64,000 bases of DNA, from NCBI GenBank assembly GCA_003550325.1, contig QKWP01000651.1, positions 89,576 through 153,575 on the forward strand. Direction: 5' to 3'. Positions 48,603-60,490 of the stretch are shown piece after piece; the stretch's first letter is position 1; the number at the start of each line of letters is the position of its first letter. Origin of the DNA: Gigaspora rosea (Eukaryota > Glomeromycota > Glomeromycetes > Diversisporales > Gigasporaceae). Under the pieces are notes generated by a model. It had not been told where the DNA came from. It searched no databases and was given only the letters and a program-made list of their open reading frames with translations. The position numbers and the translations under genes were made by a program.

Positions 48603-51600
48603 CTATTTTTGATGACGATTGGTAGGATTGGCTCTGGGATAGGGTTGCCCCCATCTTGCTTGTGTGTGGCAATACCAAATTTCGTAGATTGTATTAACGT
48701 GTATCCACATCGCGGCTTGTCTTTTTTGTAAATTCTGCTGGTTCCTCAGGTTTGTCGCAGAAAGGACTTCTTCCAAACTTTTTGGAGTCTCATCATTTGA
48801 TCCCTTTAAAAACCCATATGAGATCTTCCATACCTTTTCACTTACTTTGCAATCGATTCCAAAATGCTTAATTGTCTGTTCTTCTTCTCCACAGAGTGGG
48901 CAAGTACCGCTGTCTTGGGTGAAGTGCTTTGTTCTAAGTCCAATGGTAGTGCCCATGCTGGAAGCGCCAAAAGACATCTTTCTTTTTGTTTGCGATCCAC
49001 CGTGAGTTTTGCCAACTCCATAGTTCAGGCCCATCTGTATCTGCATTGTTGTTTCTCTGTATTACTCTTGATCTTTCTGCCTTTTCATAAAAAAATTCTA
49101 CTACCTTTCTTACTAAAAACTCTTCTTCTGACTTGTTAAGAATCTGGATATCCCCACCTTCCATGGACCTTGTTCTGCTTCGGCTAGAATGCTGCTATCA
49201 GCTCTCTTCTACGCCTTTATATATTGCTTCCATTTGTCTGTCCAGGCCTTGGTTTTGATAGGGATAGTGTTTAGTGCAGACTTAATACTGATATTTCTTC
49301 TGGGCCTTAAGTTAGTTTCATTTACTTTGCACTCTACTCTTGCCCAGTAATTGTCACTAGTTAGGAACTTGAGCCAAATCGATAAAAGCCTCGTGTCTAG
49401 CATATCCTTGACTAGTGGAGCGTTAAGTCCTCCGCGCTGTACTGTTTGTTGAAATATGGAGTATCTAGATAACATTTTAGACTTGTTTTTTATCCATTGA
49501 GCTATTAAGTTATTTATTTCCGCAACTTGTTTATATTTCGGAGGCATTAGGTAGGCGACGTACCATACCCTGGATACTAATAGCGACTTTGCGATTAAGA
49601 TTCTTCCTCTAAAAGAGAGGTTGTGGGACTTCATGTTCTTTATAATTTCTTTAATCTTTTTATAGCTTTAGGCCAAGTACTCTTGTCTAGTTACCCTCCT
49701 GTATTGATTTTATACCCCAAAATTTTGAACGATTCATTTTCTTGCAGAGTTTTGAAGCTCTTGACTTCCTCTATTTCTAAACGCCTTGCACTTGCGGTCA
49801 GAGGGACTACTATTGATTTCGCTTTGTTGATTTTAGCATTTGAGATCACCTCGTACTTACTGATTATTGAGTTAAAATTGCTCCAATCTGTACGTGATGC
49901 TATCCTATTGTTAAGTCATCCGCATACGTGGCTGTTTTAAAACGAAAGCCTTGAACAGAAATGCCTACTAGGTTTTTTTCTAATGTTCTCAGGAGGGGTT
50001 CGAAAGCTATGACATATAAAAGAGGAGAGATCGTGTCCTCTTGGATACCCTCTTTCTATTCTAAATGGCTCAGATAACATGCCCGCATCTGTGATATATG
50101 CCTTTTGTTTGTTAAATAACATTTGAATTTTGTAACAAATTTTTGATCGAAGTTCATAATTTTTAAAACATTTTGCAGATAGTTATGGTTGATACGGTCG
50201 AAAGCCTTCTTCTGATCTAATAACAGGATCCAATGTGCTACGCTTTGATTGTTCTAATTTTGTAGCATAGTGGTTATATCCAATACGGTATCCATGATTG
50301 AACGTCCTTTTATGAACCCTTGTTAGTAGTTGCCAATAATTTTTTTGCAAATCTTGTTCAATTGTTGGCCAAAATCTTCATGAAAATTTTGGCGTCACAG
50401 TTAATTAGGGATATCGGGCGCCAGTTATCAATGTCTTCTAAGATCACTTCTTTTTTCAGAATTAACGTGATGATGTTTTTGCACCATGAATTGGGAGCGA
50501 ACCTGAAGTAAGGACCTCGTTAAAGACCTTGGTCAGAGTTTTACTACACACCTCTTTTATCTCCTTGTAAAACTCATATGAAAGCCCGTCCGTTCCTGGT
50601 GCCTTGTTATTAGGAAGTGCTGCGATTATATCAAGTATTTCTTGTTCTAAGATCTTTTTTAAGAGGTTGCAGTTGTCCTCTGATGAGACTTTTGGAAGCT
50701 CATTTGTAAATTCGTCAAAGGCACTTAGATCTATTGGCTCTGCTCTGTAAAGTTCCTCATACTGTTCTTTTATAAAATGTAAGACATCTTTTGGGTCGGT
50801 AACTTCTGGCATATCTGGAATTCTAACTTTGCTTGTGACTGAGTCCATATGTTGCTATTTGTATCTAGAAAAAAATATTTGGTTGATCTTTCGCCCTCTT
50901 CGATCCACTGTGATCCAGAGCGAATTTGCACTTGTTCGCGAGATTAGACAGTTCCTCCTATAGTTTCCTCTTGTAAGAATCTCTCATTATTTCTATATCT
51001 TGATCTTCACCTAGATTGGCTATTCTATACTCCAATTCCGTAATTTTTTTGTTTAGTCTATTTATACAACCTTCCGGGGCCTTTGGAGGAGTGCTTTCTC
51101 TGGTTAAAGCTTGGATTAGACATTTTGTTCAATCACATTCTTTTCCTGAAGATGCTTCTAACATAATGCTTGAAATTTCTTCACGTATGTATTCATTTTC
51201 TAGAATTTTGGTATTCAATTTCCAGTATGCCAATCTTGTAAGAGCCTTATTAAACTTTATTTTACTCTTGACCAGGAGATGATCGGAGTTACCAAATCAT
51301 GTATACGTTGACTTGCAATTTTGTATGTACTGAGCATCCATGAAGATGTAATCGAGTCTTGTTGCCATTGTTTGGCCTCCTCTTGTTTTCTGGACAAATG
51401 TAATAAAGGGCTTTTGCGTAGCTACTATAGCTGTGTCGATTAACCCTTCTATAAGGTACTTCAGTTTTCTGCTATCGCGTCATTATGAGGGGAGCTTGAC
51501 TGATTCTATTTACTGTTGGATCTATATTTACATTAAAATCTCCTGCAAGTATGTTAATCCTGTTGTCACTTATTTCTGGTACCCAGTTATCGAAAAATCT

Positions 51601-51960
51601 ACTTCTCTCCTCTATACATGGTGGTGCGTACACATTCATAACTTGGTACGTTCTATACTTGTAAGTGAAAATGGTGCTGATAATCCTTCCATTAAAGTCT
51701 TCTTTGACTTCTCCAAATTTTATTTCCTTATTTCCAGCCAGTATCGCCGTTTTTGAGGTCCAGATCGAATCGAAAGTCTACTGATTTTGAACAAAGTCTC
51801 TTGTATCCTTTTTTTCTAAGTTTGTTTTCTGTAATGAAATTATGTCTATTTTGTAAGATTTTAGTAATGTAAGTGTGTCTCGTTGTTTATATCTACTATT
51901 CAATCCTTTGACATTAAGTGTAGCAATAGTTAATTTGTTTTTTGTCACCGTTATATATAT
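48603..51960 (-). pseudogene. LINE ORF2: endonuclease-reverse transcriptase, broken
   Basis: Domains in order: APE-like endonuclease with TLNVKGLNSRY (about 51920), LAGDFNV (about 51545-51522), RLDYIF (about 51345) and SDHLLV (about 51285); reverse transcriptase with NNKAPGTDGLSYEFYK (about 50610-50560), LLLDQKKAFDRI (about 50220) and the catalytic YADD at 49926-49915; C-terminal zinc-binding segment CPLCGEEEQTIKHF with a later Cys (about 48905-48850). In the endonuclease the expected LQET glutamate reads LQKT, a likely loss of a catalytic residue. Several in-frame stops (for example TGA near 51300 and TAG just after YADD) and frameshifts break the frame. It lies just downstream of ORF1. Confidence 0.85.
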
Positions 51961-51980
51961 GTTAAAAAGAAATATTGGGT

Positions 51981-53707
51981 TTAGGCCCTACGTGTCCGAC
52001 CTTTTTTATATGGAGTTGATCCTATTATCCGGGATGCCTCCAGTAACTTGTTCTTTACTTTTGACTTTTTTTTGTGTGTGACTGTTATAAAGCTATCCTC
52101 GTCCATATTCTGACTTTTTTCAATCAAAGCCTGTCTATTTGTCGGCTCTTTTTCCTCAACCATCGCAATATCTGAAGTTAAGTCTTCAACGTGGTTTTCC
52201 TTGTTGTGCTCTGTATTATTTTGCAAACTTACGGGCTCATCTTTTTCTGCCTCAATTAGTTCGGTTAGGTTACTTTCCTCAGGTTAAGAGAGATATTTTT
52301 CCTTCATGCTGTCATTAGTACCCCCGTCTGCAACCTTGTTCTCCTTTTCTTTACTGCTTCCCTCGATATATGGGTTGTTGTCACTGAGCACTTGTTCTGT
52401 AACGACCTCCTGCTCAATGTGCCTTATTTCCTTAAGTTCCTTGTAATACCTTTTGAGAGTTGTGACTTCTTTAAATTGTGGACAATCCTTCTTGATGTGT
52501 CCCATTTGGTCACAATAGAAGCACAACTTAGGTGCTGAGCACCATTCAGTTGTGACTTTTTGGTCCCATACTCCCATGTGTCTAGGAATCCTTTCCTCAA
52601 TGCCTAAGTCATCTGTCGTCTCGAATATAATTAACCACTGGTTTGAGCAAACAGGGGTGTCTTCGTAAACTAGCGGCTTGATAGATTTTATCGACCCGAA
52701 GTTTTCAAAGGCTTCCTTAATTTTCGCAGTAATAAAGTCCTTTCTACCCATGGGTACGTTTCTTAATTGACTGATAAGTACGTATGCCTTAAGTTGGTGG
52801 GAATATAACCCAGAAGGGTTTGTTTGAATAACACTATTCCTTCCTCGGCGTAGTGCTGCTGTTTCTCTGTGCTTTCGAAAACTAATTCTAGGTGTGACCT
52901 TCTACCTCTACTAAAGTGTATCTTTGCTGCCAAGAGATCTTCTCCAATTCTATTGTACAATGCAATTTTTATTTCGTTTGTTGTTAAATTTTCTAATGCT
53001 CGAATGTCAAAAATTACAGCATTCTCATTTTTGGTTTTAAAAGGCCCTCTTTGAATTTGCTTTGAGAAGGTGGCACGCCCGCTTCTCAGTTTGGTATAAA
53101 AACTTGACCACTTATCTGTAGTCTCTGTTGAAGACCTTCCTTCTGTTGTTTCCTTTCCAGCAGAATTTTGAATTGAGTTATTGGTTATTTCCGTTGAAAT
53201 TTGAGATCTGGTTTGTGCCTGCATCTCATCGTCATTTAAGGTTACGTCATGTGACGATGCTGGCGTAATTGTTCTAGCACTTTCCGGGATTGCCCCCGAA
53301 GAATTTTCCGAAGTTTCGAAGCTGCCCTCAGGCGAACTTGGAACTTCTTCACCTAGTTGGGAGTTCTTCCTAGGTTCGATTTCTGAACCGGGCGTTTCGC
53401 ACCAGTCTCCCCTGAGCGTGTTGCCAGTGAAGAGGTTCGTTTCTAGCGTGTTCAGAGCTCCTGACTTGTCAGGACTTAAAACTTGGTTTTCCATATCTAT
53501 ATCCATCTTATGTTTTTTCGTTAGTCTTATCTCATCTGTTTTTTCAAGGTTCTGGTTTACCATCTCCTCTTGAGACTCAACTCTTTTCCTCTTTCTGAGT
53601 TCTAGGGCTGACGCCCCTTCCGAAGTATGGTTTTTATTAACGGACCTTTCTTCTTTTGTTGTAATTTTGTGTGTACTTGTTTTACCCGGCTGCCGGAAGC
53701 AGATCAA
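51981..53707 (-). pseudogene. LINE ORF1-like nucleic-acid-binding protein, two lesions
   Basis: The N-terminal part (53707-52763) is charged and low in hydrophobic residues, then has a fold-like block (IRALENLTTNEIKIALYNR). After a frameshift near 52785 the frame continues with a second block containing a CCHC zinc knuckle, CFYCDQMGHIKKDC (about 52525-52485). A TAA at 52284-52286 interrupts it, and the same frame goes on to a basic C-terminus (KKKSKVKNKLL) ending at 51981. ORF1 proteins of L1-like elements bind their RNA and help form the ribonucleoprotein. The product as read would be truncated. Confidence 0.75.
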
Positions 53708-53772
53708 GTTTTTTTCATATTATTACATATTGTTTTGATTTACATAGTGCATTTAAAACCCCAATGTGATAA

Positions 53773-53945
53773 TGGTTATAGATGTACATTGCGATAAAGA
53801 TTATCAAAGATTATAAAGATACATGTGGGGGTAAATTGTGAATCACAGCTTTCTATTCGCTTGTCTTGTTCACTTTTCTCTTTGCTGCCCGATTACAATT
53901 TGGCTCTTTTGTGTTAGACCCACCCCTCCCACCCTCACTCATTCA
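53773..53945 (-). repeat. Distal continuation of the unit D 5' flank
   Basis: TTATAGATGTACATTGCGAT through CTCCCACC matches 35837-36001 of unit C, confirming that 47937-53763 is an insertion in a once-continuous flank. Confidence 0.8.
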
Positions 53946-54660
53946 TTGCACCTAGCACCCGTTTGTTGTAATGTGTGACGAGTTGAATGCTCCGCACAAT
54001 AACAGGGGCTCGAACTAGCTACCTTATAAAAGTTTATGTCACGTGTATTGATTGTTGTCATGTGTAACGAATTGAATGCGCCACATCATAGTGTGGGCTC
54101 GAACTCGCTACCTTATAAAAGCTGTTGTTGTCACGAGTAACGAGTTGAATGCGCCGCACCGTAGCGTGGGCTCGAACTTTATTGTCATGCGTAATGAGTT
54201 GAATGCACCGCACCATAGCGTGGGCTAGAACTAGCTACTTTATACTTTATAAAGTTGTTGTCACGAATAACGACTTGAGTGCGCCGCACCGTAGCGTGGG
54301 CCCGAACTCATAAAAATGAATGTTGTCATGTGTAACGAGTTAAATGCGCCGCACTATAGCGTGGGCTCGAACTCATAAAAGATAATGTTGTCATAGTAAC
54401 GAGTTGAATGCGCCGCACATAGCGTGGGTCGAACTCATAAAAGTAAAATTTGTCACGTGTAGCGAGTTGAATGCGTCGCACCATAGCGTGGGCTCGAGCT
54501 CGCTACCCTATTAAAATTGGTATTGTCACGTGTAACGAGTTGAATGCGCCGCGCCTAGCGTGGGCTCGAACTCGTTACCTATTAAAACTGATGCAATCAT
54601 GTAGAACAAATGCGCCGCACCATAATGTGGGCCCATACTTTCGATCCTCATTATTCCTCG
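53945..54660. repeat. GC-rich ~65-bp minisatellite
   Basis: About ten units share GTAACGAGTTGAATGCGCCG, CACCATAGCGTGGGCTCGAA and CTCGCTACC with ATAAAAG. The reverse complement contains AGTTCGAGCCC, which fits the tRNA B-box pattern, so the unit may derive from a tRNA-like or SINE sequence. The frame at 54471-54668 is repeat-derived. Confidence 0.8.
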
Positions 54661-55501
54661 TCACGTGATCATATATCCACATGAATATGAGCACAATGTG
54701 TAATAGAGTGTTGAAGTGGTGCACTACTCCCATCATGTATCTTCGTAATGTCTAATAAAGAGATCCGAGCGAGAATAATTTTGTATTTTTGTGTAATTGA
54801 TCAATCATTAATTATTCTTTTGATATTTTTTAAAGCGCACATTTTTAAATGAAATCGACGTTTATTTGATCTATAAACGCCCATATTTCTCAAGTTCAAT
54901 TAGATGTACAGCCTTAACGACAAAGAATTACGAAGCGAAACTTTGAGGAGATCAAAGCTATAGAGCAAAATTCATATTTAGTCCAGAAAATTTACCGGTT
55001 AATTTAACAACTTGTTGGTGCAAAATAAGTAGAAAATGGAATTAAAATAGAATTAAAATAGTGTAAGAGGAAAAACTTTTTTCGATATACAATATAAAAA
55101 ACGGCTCTATGGCCTTGTTTTCGTGATGAATAAGAATCGTTTCGCATTAATGCATCTAAAAAAGTGACTAATTTTGTATATAAAATATATATTACGTACA
55201 ATGATTACGTACGAAGCAATATTAATACATAATTTTTAATTAATAGCCGTTTAATACGAATATGCAAAATAGTGCACATGTGTAACACATAAAATGGTCT
55301 ATTACATATTAATCAATTGTTACACTGACTGCAGATCATCACGGGAACCGTCAATCCTCAAATTTTATTGGCCGTAACTGACTAACATTGCATAGACGTG
55401 CATTCAAGTTTACTTGAAAAGATGTGTCCGAAGCGTAGCGAGGACAATTAAAAAATAATATCACCACATATAATAGTATATCGCACGATTACGGTATGAT
55501 G
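54661..55501. other. Intergenic stretch without a recognisable gene
   Basis: AT-rich sequence; the minus frame at 55004-55201 has no family motif. A GTCCGAAGCGTAGCGAGGAC hairpin-like motif lies at about 55426-55445, a short GC island in AT-rich DNA. Nothing else stands out. Confidence 0.5.
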
Positions 55502-56157
55502 CCCCGAAAGTTAGTTCCCCGCCAGCTCATTTTTCCGACACTATATTCCCGACAGAATGTTTCACCTACAGCACTTTTTGTTGACAGAATCTTTCCTCGA
55601 CATACCATGCTTTCGGCATCCCCTTTCCTTGACATCTCATATTTTCGACAAGACATTTATCTGACATGACATATTTCTAATTTGACTTTCCACCGACACT
55701 AAGTTTTATTGAATGCACATTTTCCGACAAGAACGATAAACCTAGTGATCATCACATCACGTGAAATCATGCAACTACGTCATTTGTTTACTAGCATATC
55801 AACTCGGCCTAAATTATACTATCACCTAACCCTAATCTAACCCTTAATTTAGGCCGAGTGCTTAATCTTGTGAAGTGATGAACACGAATATATCCTCTAC
55901 ACAATAATTATATTCTAATCGGGGAAAGATCTTGTCGGAAAAAGATGTCGGGAGCATGTCATGTCGGAAAAATACTCTTTCTGAAATACGTCATGTCAGT
56001 AAAATGTCTTTTCGAAAATATGTCCTGTCAAGGAAAGGGGAGGTGAAAACATGGTATGTCGAGGAAAGATTCTGTCAACAAAAAATGCTGTAGGTAAAAC
56101 ATTCTGTCGGGGATATAGTGTCGGAAAAATGAGTTGGCGGGGAACTAACTTTCGGGG
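55502..56157. mobile_element. MITE with long TIRs (about 110 bp)
   Basis: The left end CCCCGAAAGTTAGTTCCCCG runs for about 110 bases that are mirrored, with few mismatches, at the right end (CGGGGAACTAACTTTCGGGG). Subterminal motifs such as TTTCCGACA and TCGACATACCATG are repeated in both arms. A short AT-rich centre carries CTAACCCTAATCTAACCC. No target duplication was recognised. The minus frame at 55996-56187 is an arm shadow. Confidence 0.75.
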
Positions 56158-57740
56158 AATCAAGCAACAACCTTTAAAACATCTCATGGATGCGATTTTT
56201 TAGTGATCTTAATTGTGCATAAACATTATGGCATAATTTAGCTATTCACATAAATGTTGTATCATACGAATAGATGCTAGTAATTACAACGATAGATAAA
56301 ATAAGGACTCAGTTAATTATTGTTTAAGCAGCATTCACCGATTGTAAGTGGTTTATGATATTAAATGTTATTAAAATATGTCAATCCGTTGTTTATTTAT
56401 GCATTTTACTAATCTCCACATATAATTATCCAATTTTTCAAGATAATTATATACTGTATCGCCGAAACCAATTATTTTTACTTGCTAGAAAATTCTTAGT
56501 AAATAACACTAGATTAGTGTCAGTAACAAAGGCCTATATCAAAAATTGAGATAATAACTTCAGAGCTAATTATACTAGCTATGATTATACCAAAAATGGT
56601 TTAGACAAAATTTTTCTGATCGATTGATAAACTATATATGTTACGATCAGTACCTCTATACTTAACCTACGTTATTACCTTATATAGACATTTCGTATTA
56701 CTATCTATAGTTATCCCATATTTGTTCTTCTATAGATATGTTTAATTACTATGCTCGAATTTCGACTAATTATTCTGTGACGCGTGAATATGAATTGGTT
56801 CGATGCATGGACAATACTAAGCATCATCGAACAATCAAAGCCTTCATATATTATCGCAAATCTGCTAGCTCGATGAAGGTTCAGTAAAGCAGATTTTGAG
56901 ATAAATGTTTCGTGTGTGATGTCTTAATGCAGATAGTAATGCGAGGGGAAGTTTCTTGGTGTTGAAGGATTAAAGCTTAGTAATATCGGAAGGAAGTTTA
57001 TCCGACAATCGTGTAGTTTAATTAAATATGTATATCTGACATGTATATAAGTCCGATGTATTCGCTCTTCAGAAAGCATTAGGCATTATTTTAATGGTTC
57101 CTCCTTTATAATAAAGTTTTCTTAATGAATGCTTGTTATGTCGTATCTCTTGACTTACATTTATCATTCCCTTTACATATTTTTATAAACTCGACCCTAG
57201 TATTCCTTCTTTGTTTACCACCCTGACCTATCTCGGCAATTATGCTCTCCCAAATCTGATGGTAACACCGGGATTTCGTGGTGCCGATCGGGATCTAAAA
57301 TTAGTATTATATGAGGTGATTGAATATTAGTAATAAACATCCTTAGTGAATACATTGTTAACTGTGTGTGCATCTTATCAGTGATAATTTCTGGTACGAT
57401 ACTCCAGTCATCGCTATTAGGTAAAACGAGTGCATTCAAAAGTTGAAATTGAGTAAAACCCCTGGAGTCAAGGAACTCCGTGACACTTATTTTGAAAATA
57501 AGTGAGAGTTCGAAGAGTCCTATTTCTATTTTGAAATTTCGAAATCAGAAAATGAAATAGGAGTTATCCAGAAATAAAATAAGAAACATTTTATAATGGA
57601 ATTTCGAAAGAAAATTTACGATCGTAAAATAATTTATTATTATATAAATAAAAATAAAATAAATTTGATTTATAGATTAGGTCTGAAACTCTAATAATGT
57701 CATTCATATTTTATTATGAAATAGAACTTTGGTAATAAAC
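56158..57740. repeat. Second copy of the inter-unit spacer
   Basis: 56205-56640 matches 40130-40310 (GTGCATAAACATTATGG, AATTTAGCTATTCACATAAA). 57483-57680 matches 41380-41570 (TTATTTTGAAAATAAGT, TTTACGATCGTAAAA). Intervening sequence differs; see 56637-57482. Confidence 0.6.
56637..57482 (-). mobile_element. Unclassified insertion, possibly an LTR-element fragment
   Basis: This block interrupts the repeated spacer, begins TGTTACG and ends CGTGACA. It carries TATATAAG near 57047 and AATAAAG near 57110, features an LTR could have. On the minus strand 57439-57215 reads MNALVLPNSDDWSIVPEI and more, not recognised. No reverse transcriptase, primer-binding site or second LTR is seen and no clear target duplication, so the class is a guess. 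Confidence 0.3.
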
Positions 57741-57870
57741 TTATGAAATCAAGTTTTCTCACATATAGAATAATTTATCTAGCAAAGCTATGAATAAATT
57801 CTATTAATAATAACTATTAAAGCTATAAAATATTTTTTATATACATTTCACAATTACTGTATTTTGCTTA

Positions 57871-58320
57871 ATGCCTAATTGCGACATTACAATTATTATC
57901 AATATAAATAATTTATCGGAAGAAAAGCTGAATATGTTTTTGGATGTAGTACAGCATATGGTGATGGTATTTTTTTTTATAATCACATAATAATGCCCGA
58001 TAATTTCCCTTCTTCATCAATTGATTGTGGAAATTTATGAAATTCTGTGGAGGCTCAAAATTTACGTATTTAAATTTAAAATAAACCATTTATAAGGTTG
58101 GTTTTGTGATTAATACTGACGCAAGATTGTCTGTTGATAAAACTTCTCCGGAGACCGTACTAGAGCAAAATCATGTGAATTGTTCTGATGAAAAATTTGC
58201 TAGAGGTAATTTTGGATTTGGCAAAAATCGGTGCATTTTATTTCATCACTATTATATCTTTTATTAATATTATTAGGGTCCGTATGCATTGAACAAATTG
58301 TTAAAACGAAGGCAATGTAA
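57871..58320 (+). CDS. Possible small three-exon gene of unknown function
   Basis: Exons 57871-57966, 58097-58205 and 58277-58320, with GT-AG introns of 130 and 71 bases, join into 82 codons from ATG to TAA. The product begins MPNCDITIIININNLSEEKL, has DVVQHMVMVGFVIN, then an acidic/polar stretch (TDARLSVDKTSPETVLEQ) and ends EQIVKTKAM. Continuity across two introns and a non-repetitive, protein-like composition are the only support. I recognise no domain. The first donor (GTATTT) is less typical than the second (GTAATT). It could be the remnant of a larger gene. Confidence 0.35.
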
Positions 58321-58984
58321 ACTATAATATATTTGCTTAGATTCGACATGATTTAGCGATGGTGTTAAGAAAATAATTATAGACGCCTTTATATATTTTT
58401 TTCAACGTTTACTTAGGCTATGTGATAAGATTTATGTATAATATACGCCATTATATTGTAGAACTTCCATAATGGCTGTATAATAATCAAGAAGTGGGTG
58501 CGTGCATTATTCTTTACTGCTTTAATGAGGATTAACAGAAATTCTATATTAATAACAAGATTTATTGTTGTTTATCATTGGTTTTGTTCCCTTAATCGGA
58601 ATAAATAATTTCATACAACTGTGATTTATAAAATTAGCATCTAAAACATTAATACATATGAGAGAGACAAAGTGTTGATTTATTTACTTAAATATTAAAT
58701 TATAGGTCACAATTTGCATTATTTCATAACCATTGTAATATCATTCACATTACCAAATTTATTATGCCACAGGACTATGCATAACAATCAATAGAATGGC
58801 ATGTGGTATTCACTGATTTCCCTATAGACCCAATTCTATCTAATCAGCATCAGTCATAGAAAAAATATCTGATGAACCGTAAAAATTAACAAAACAATAC
58901 AGTACACGCGAAATCTTCTGACAATGCTTAGGGGCAGTGTAACCACATGGTATCATTATATAAATTAGTCGAAAAGTCTACGGA

Positions 58985-59208
58985 TAGAGTGTCCAGAATA
59001 TGATGCGGCTTAATATGCGCATAATTTTTCCATATGAAATCGCTCACTGTCATGCAGCATATGAACAAAACTTGATTGGTTAAATGATAAACCGGTTTGT
59101 CCATGTGATTGTAATCACCTGACTTGTCATGCTTTTGAATTTTTATTGGCTAATAACTCAAAATTCGCATTCGCATAATTTATGTCGCATACATAATTTG
59201 GACATCCT
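58985..59208. mobile_element. MITE with 8-bp target duplication TCTACGGA
   Basis: The left end TAGAGTGTCCAGAATATGAT and the right end, reverse-complemented (GGATGTCCAAATTATGTATG), are imperfect inverted repeats. TCTACGGA is duplicated at 58977-58984 and 59209-59216. The target lies exactly at the terminus of the next element, so this MITE is a later insertion. The 8-bp duplication suggests hAT. Confidence 0.7.
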
Positions 59209-59947
59209 CTACGGACACGTACAGGTCACGTGAAGTGCATTACCGAATACCACGTGATTTTTAACGTACTGAAGTAAAATTTTTCTTAATTTTTGAACAA
59301 ATTTTTCGATAACTATCCAATAGATTCGATGAAAATTTTGTTGAATTAATTTTACGAATTAATAGAATTCATTTAAAAAATTTCACCGAATTCAATCAAG
59401 TAGTTATCGAGAAATTTCATTCAAAGTTTGGGAAATTTTCTGCTGCCTCCTAAGAAAATAACGACGACAAAAATTTTTAAAAGCTTTGAACGAAATTTCT
59501 TGACGATAAAAAAATTGTTTAAATCAATTCAATTAATTAGTAGAATTCACTTAAAAAGAAATTTATCGAATTCTATTAAGTAGTTGTCGAGAAATTTACG
59601 TTCAAATTTTTAAAAATTTCTCGACGACTATCTGATAGAATTCGATAAAATTTTTTAAATAATTTAGTAAAATTTATTTAAATAAAATTATAGAATTCTA
59701 TGTGTAGTTGTCGAGAAATTTTCATTCAAAGATCAGAAAATTTCTGCCATGAATATTTTCTCAACAGCTACTTGATAGAATTTGATGGAATTTTTTATAT
59801 GATTTCTACTAATTCGTAGAATTGGTTTAAAAAAAATTTATTGAATTCTTTTAGAGAAACTTTGTCCAATAATTAGGAAAATTTCTACTTTGTACTGTAC
59901 GTTAAATATCGCGGGTGCAAATTCACGTGACCTGTACGTGTCCGTAG
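59209..59947. mobile_element. Non-autonomous TIR element with perfect 26-bp termini
   Basis: CTACGGACACGTACAGGTCA and the next six bases (59210-59235) are mirrored exactly at 59922-59947. The interior is a degenerate tandem repeat of about 120-150 bp with AGTTGTCGAGAAATTT and AATTCGTAGAATT-like hairpins, the same design as the core of 8356-9683. No coding capacity. Confidence 0.8.
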
Positions 59948-59950
59948 ACC

Positions 59951-60322
59951 AGGGACGATGGTTTTCTGCACCCAAATTCTGCGGTTACCCTAATTTTTTC
60001 TGCAATAATTCTGCAATAATAAATTTATATTTATGCTCAAAAAAAGTTCAAATTCTGGGAATTTTTGCACAAAATATTTTCTAATTCTGCGCAAAAAAAA
60101 ACCTTAATAGCTAATATACTGAAATGTCCTGACAATCCACGATCGTGTTTTGAGTTAACTGATTATCTATCCTTCCGGGTTTCCTGTAAAACTTACAAAT
60201 AAATAAGCCATTTGATTGACCTGAATCTAATTCTAATCTAAATTCCGCGTCTATCTGCGATTTGCAAAATACCCCTCAATCCTTGAATTCTTTCATTTTG
60301 CAAAAAATCATCGTCCGTGCTC
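59951..60322. mobile_element. Probable TIR element, GGGACGATG termini
   Basis: GGGACGATGGTTTTCTGCA at the left is mirrored by TGCAAAAAATCATCGTCCGTG at the right. The inner arms are low-complexity. No target duplication was seen, so confidence is moderate. Confidence 0.45.
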
Positions 60323-60359
60323 CATAAATTAATCTACCCTAACTGTTTACTAACCAATC

Positions 60360-60490
60360 ACAACGCAAGCACAAAATACGATCGTTAGATCACGAGATAC
60401 AGTATTACCAATCAAGGTTTTACTAGTAAAACTAAGTGTTCAAGAATTAAAGAACCTTGTAGTTTTTCTATTGATCTTTTTACTTCCACC
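60360..60490. repeat. Fragment of the SLR-kinase unit spacer
   Basis: GATCACGAGATACAGTA, GGTTTTACTAGTAAAACTAAG and TTTTTCTATTGATCTTTTTAC match the phrases at about 29100-29225 and 43380-43505. Confidence 0.5.

Larger units (their letters stand above)
48401..53722 (-). mobile_element. LINE (non-LTR) retrotransposon, near full length, inactive
   Basis: The element runs from 53722 (5') to a poly(A) tail seen as a T-run at 48401-48411. The direct repeat TTACATATTG at 48391-48400 and 53723-53732 is the target duplication, lying in the right arm of the foldback MITE. ORF1 (basic, RRM-like, zinc knuckle) precedes ORF2 (APE-type endonuclease, reverse transcriptase, C-terminal zinc-binding domain), an L1/Tx1-like plan. 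A hairpin (CTCC AAAA GGGAG) precedes the tail. Stops and frameshifts occur in both ORFs. Its GC content is well above the surroundings. Confidence 0.9.
47937..53763. mobile_element. Foldback MITE with 9-bp target duplication, split by a LINE
   Basis: The left end TGGGTTTAAATGCACTATG (47937) is mirrored at the right end (CATAGTGCATTTAAAACCCC, to 53763). The direct repeat ATGTGATAA flanks it at 47928-47936 and 53764-53772, while unit C (35828-35836) has one copy and no insertion. The arms are almost the whole element: 47937-48181 pairs with 48195-48400 continued at 53733-53763 around a 13-base loop. Without the LINE it is about 495 bp, has no coding capacity, and would fold into a near-perfect 240-bp hairpin. 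The 9-bp duplication fits Mutator-like elements. Confidence 0.88.

Noticed and set aside
48375..49940. Plus-strand frames
   Set aside because: Antisense of LINE ORF2, which has clear domain motifs on the minus strand.
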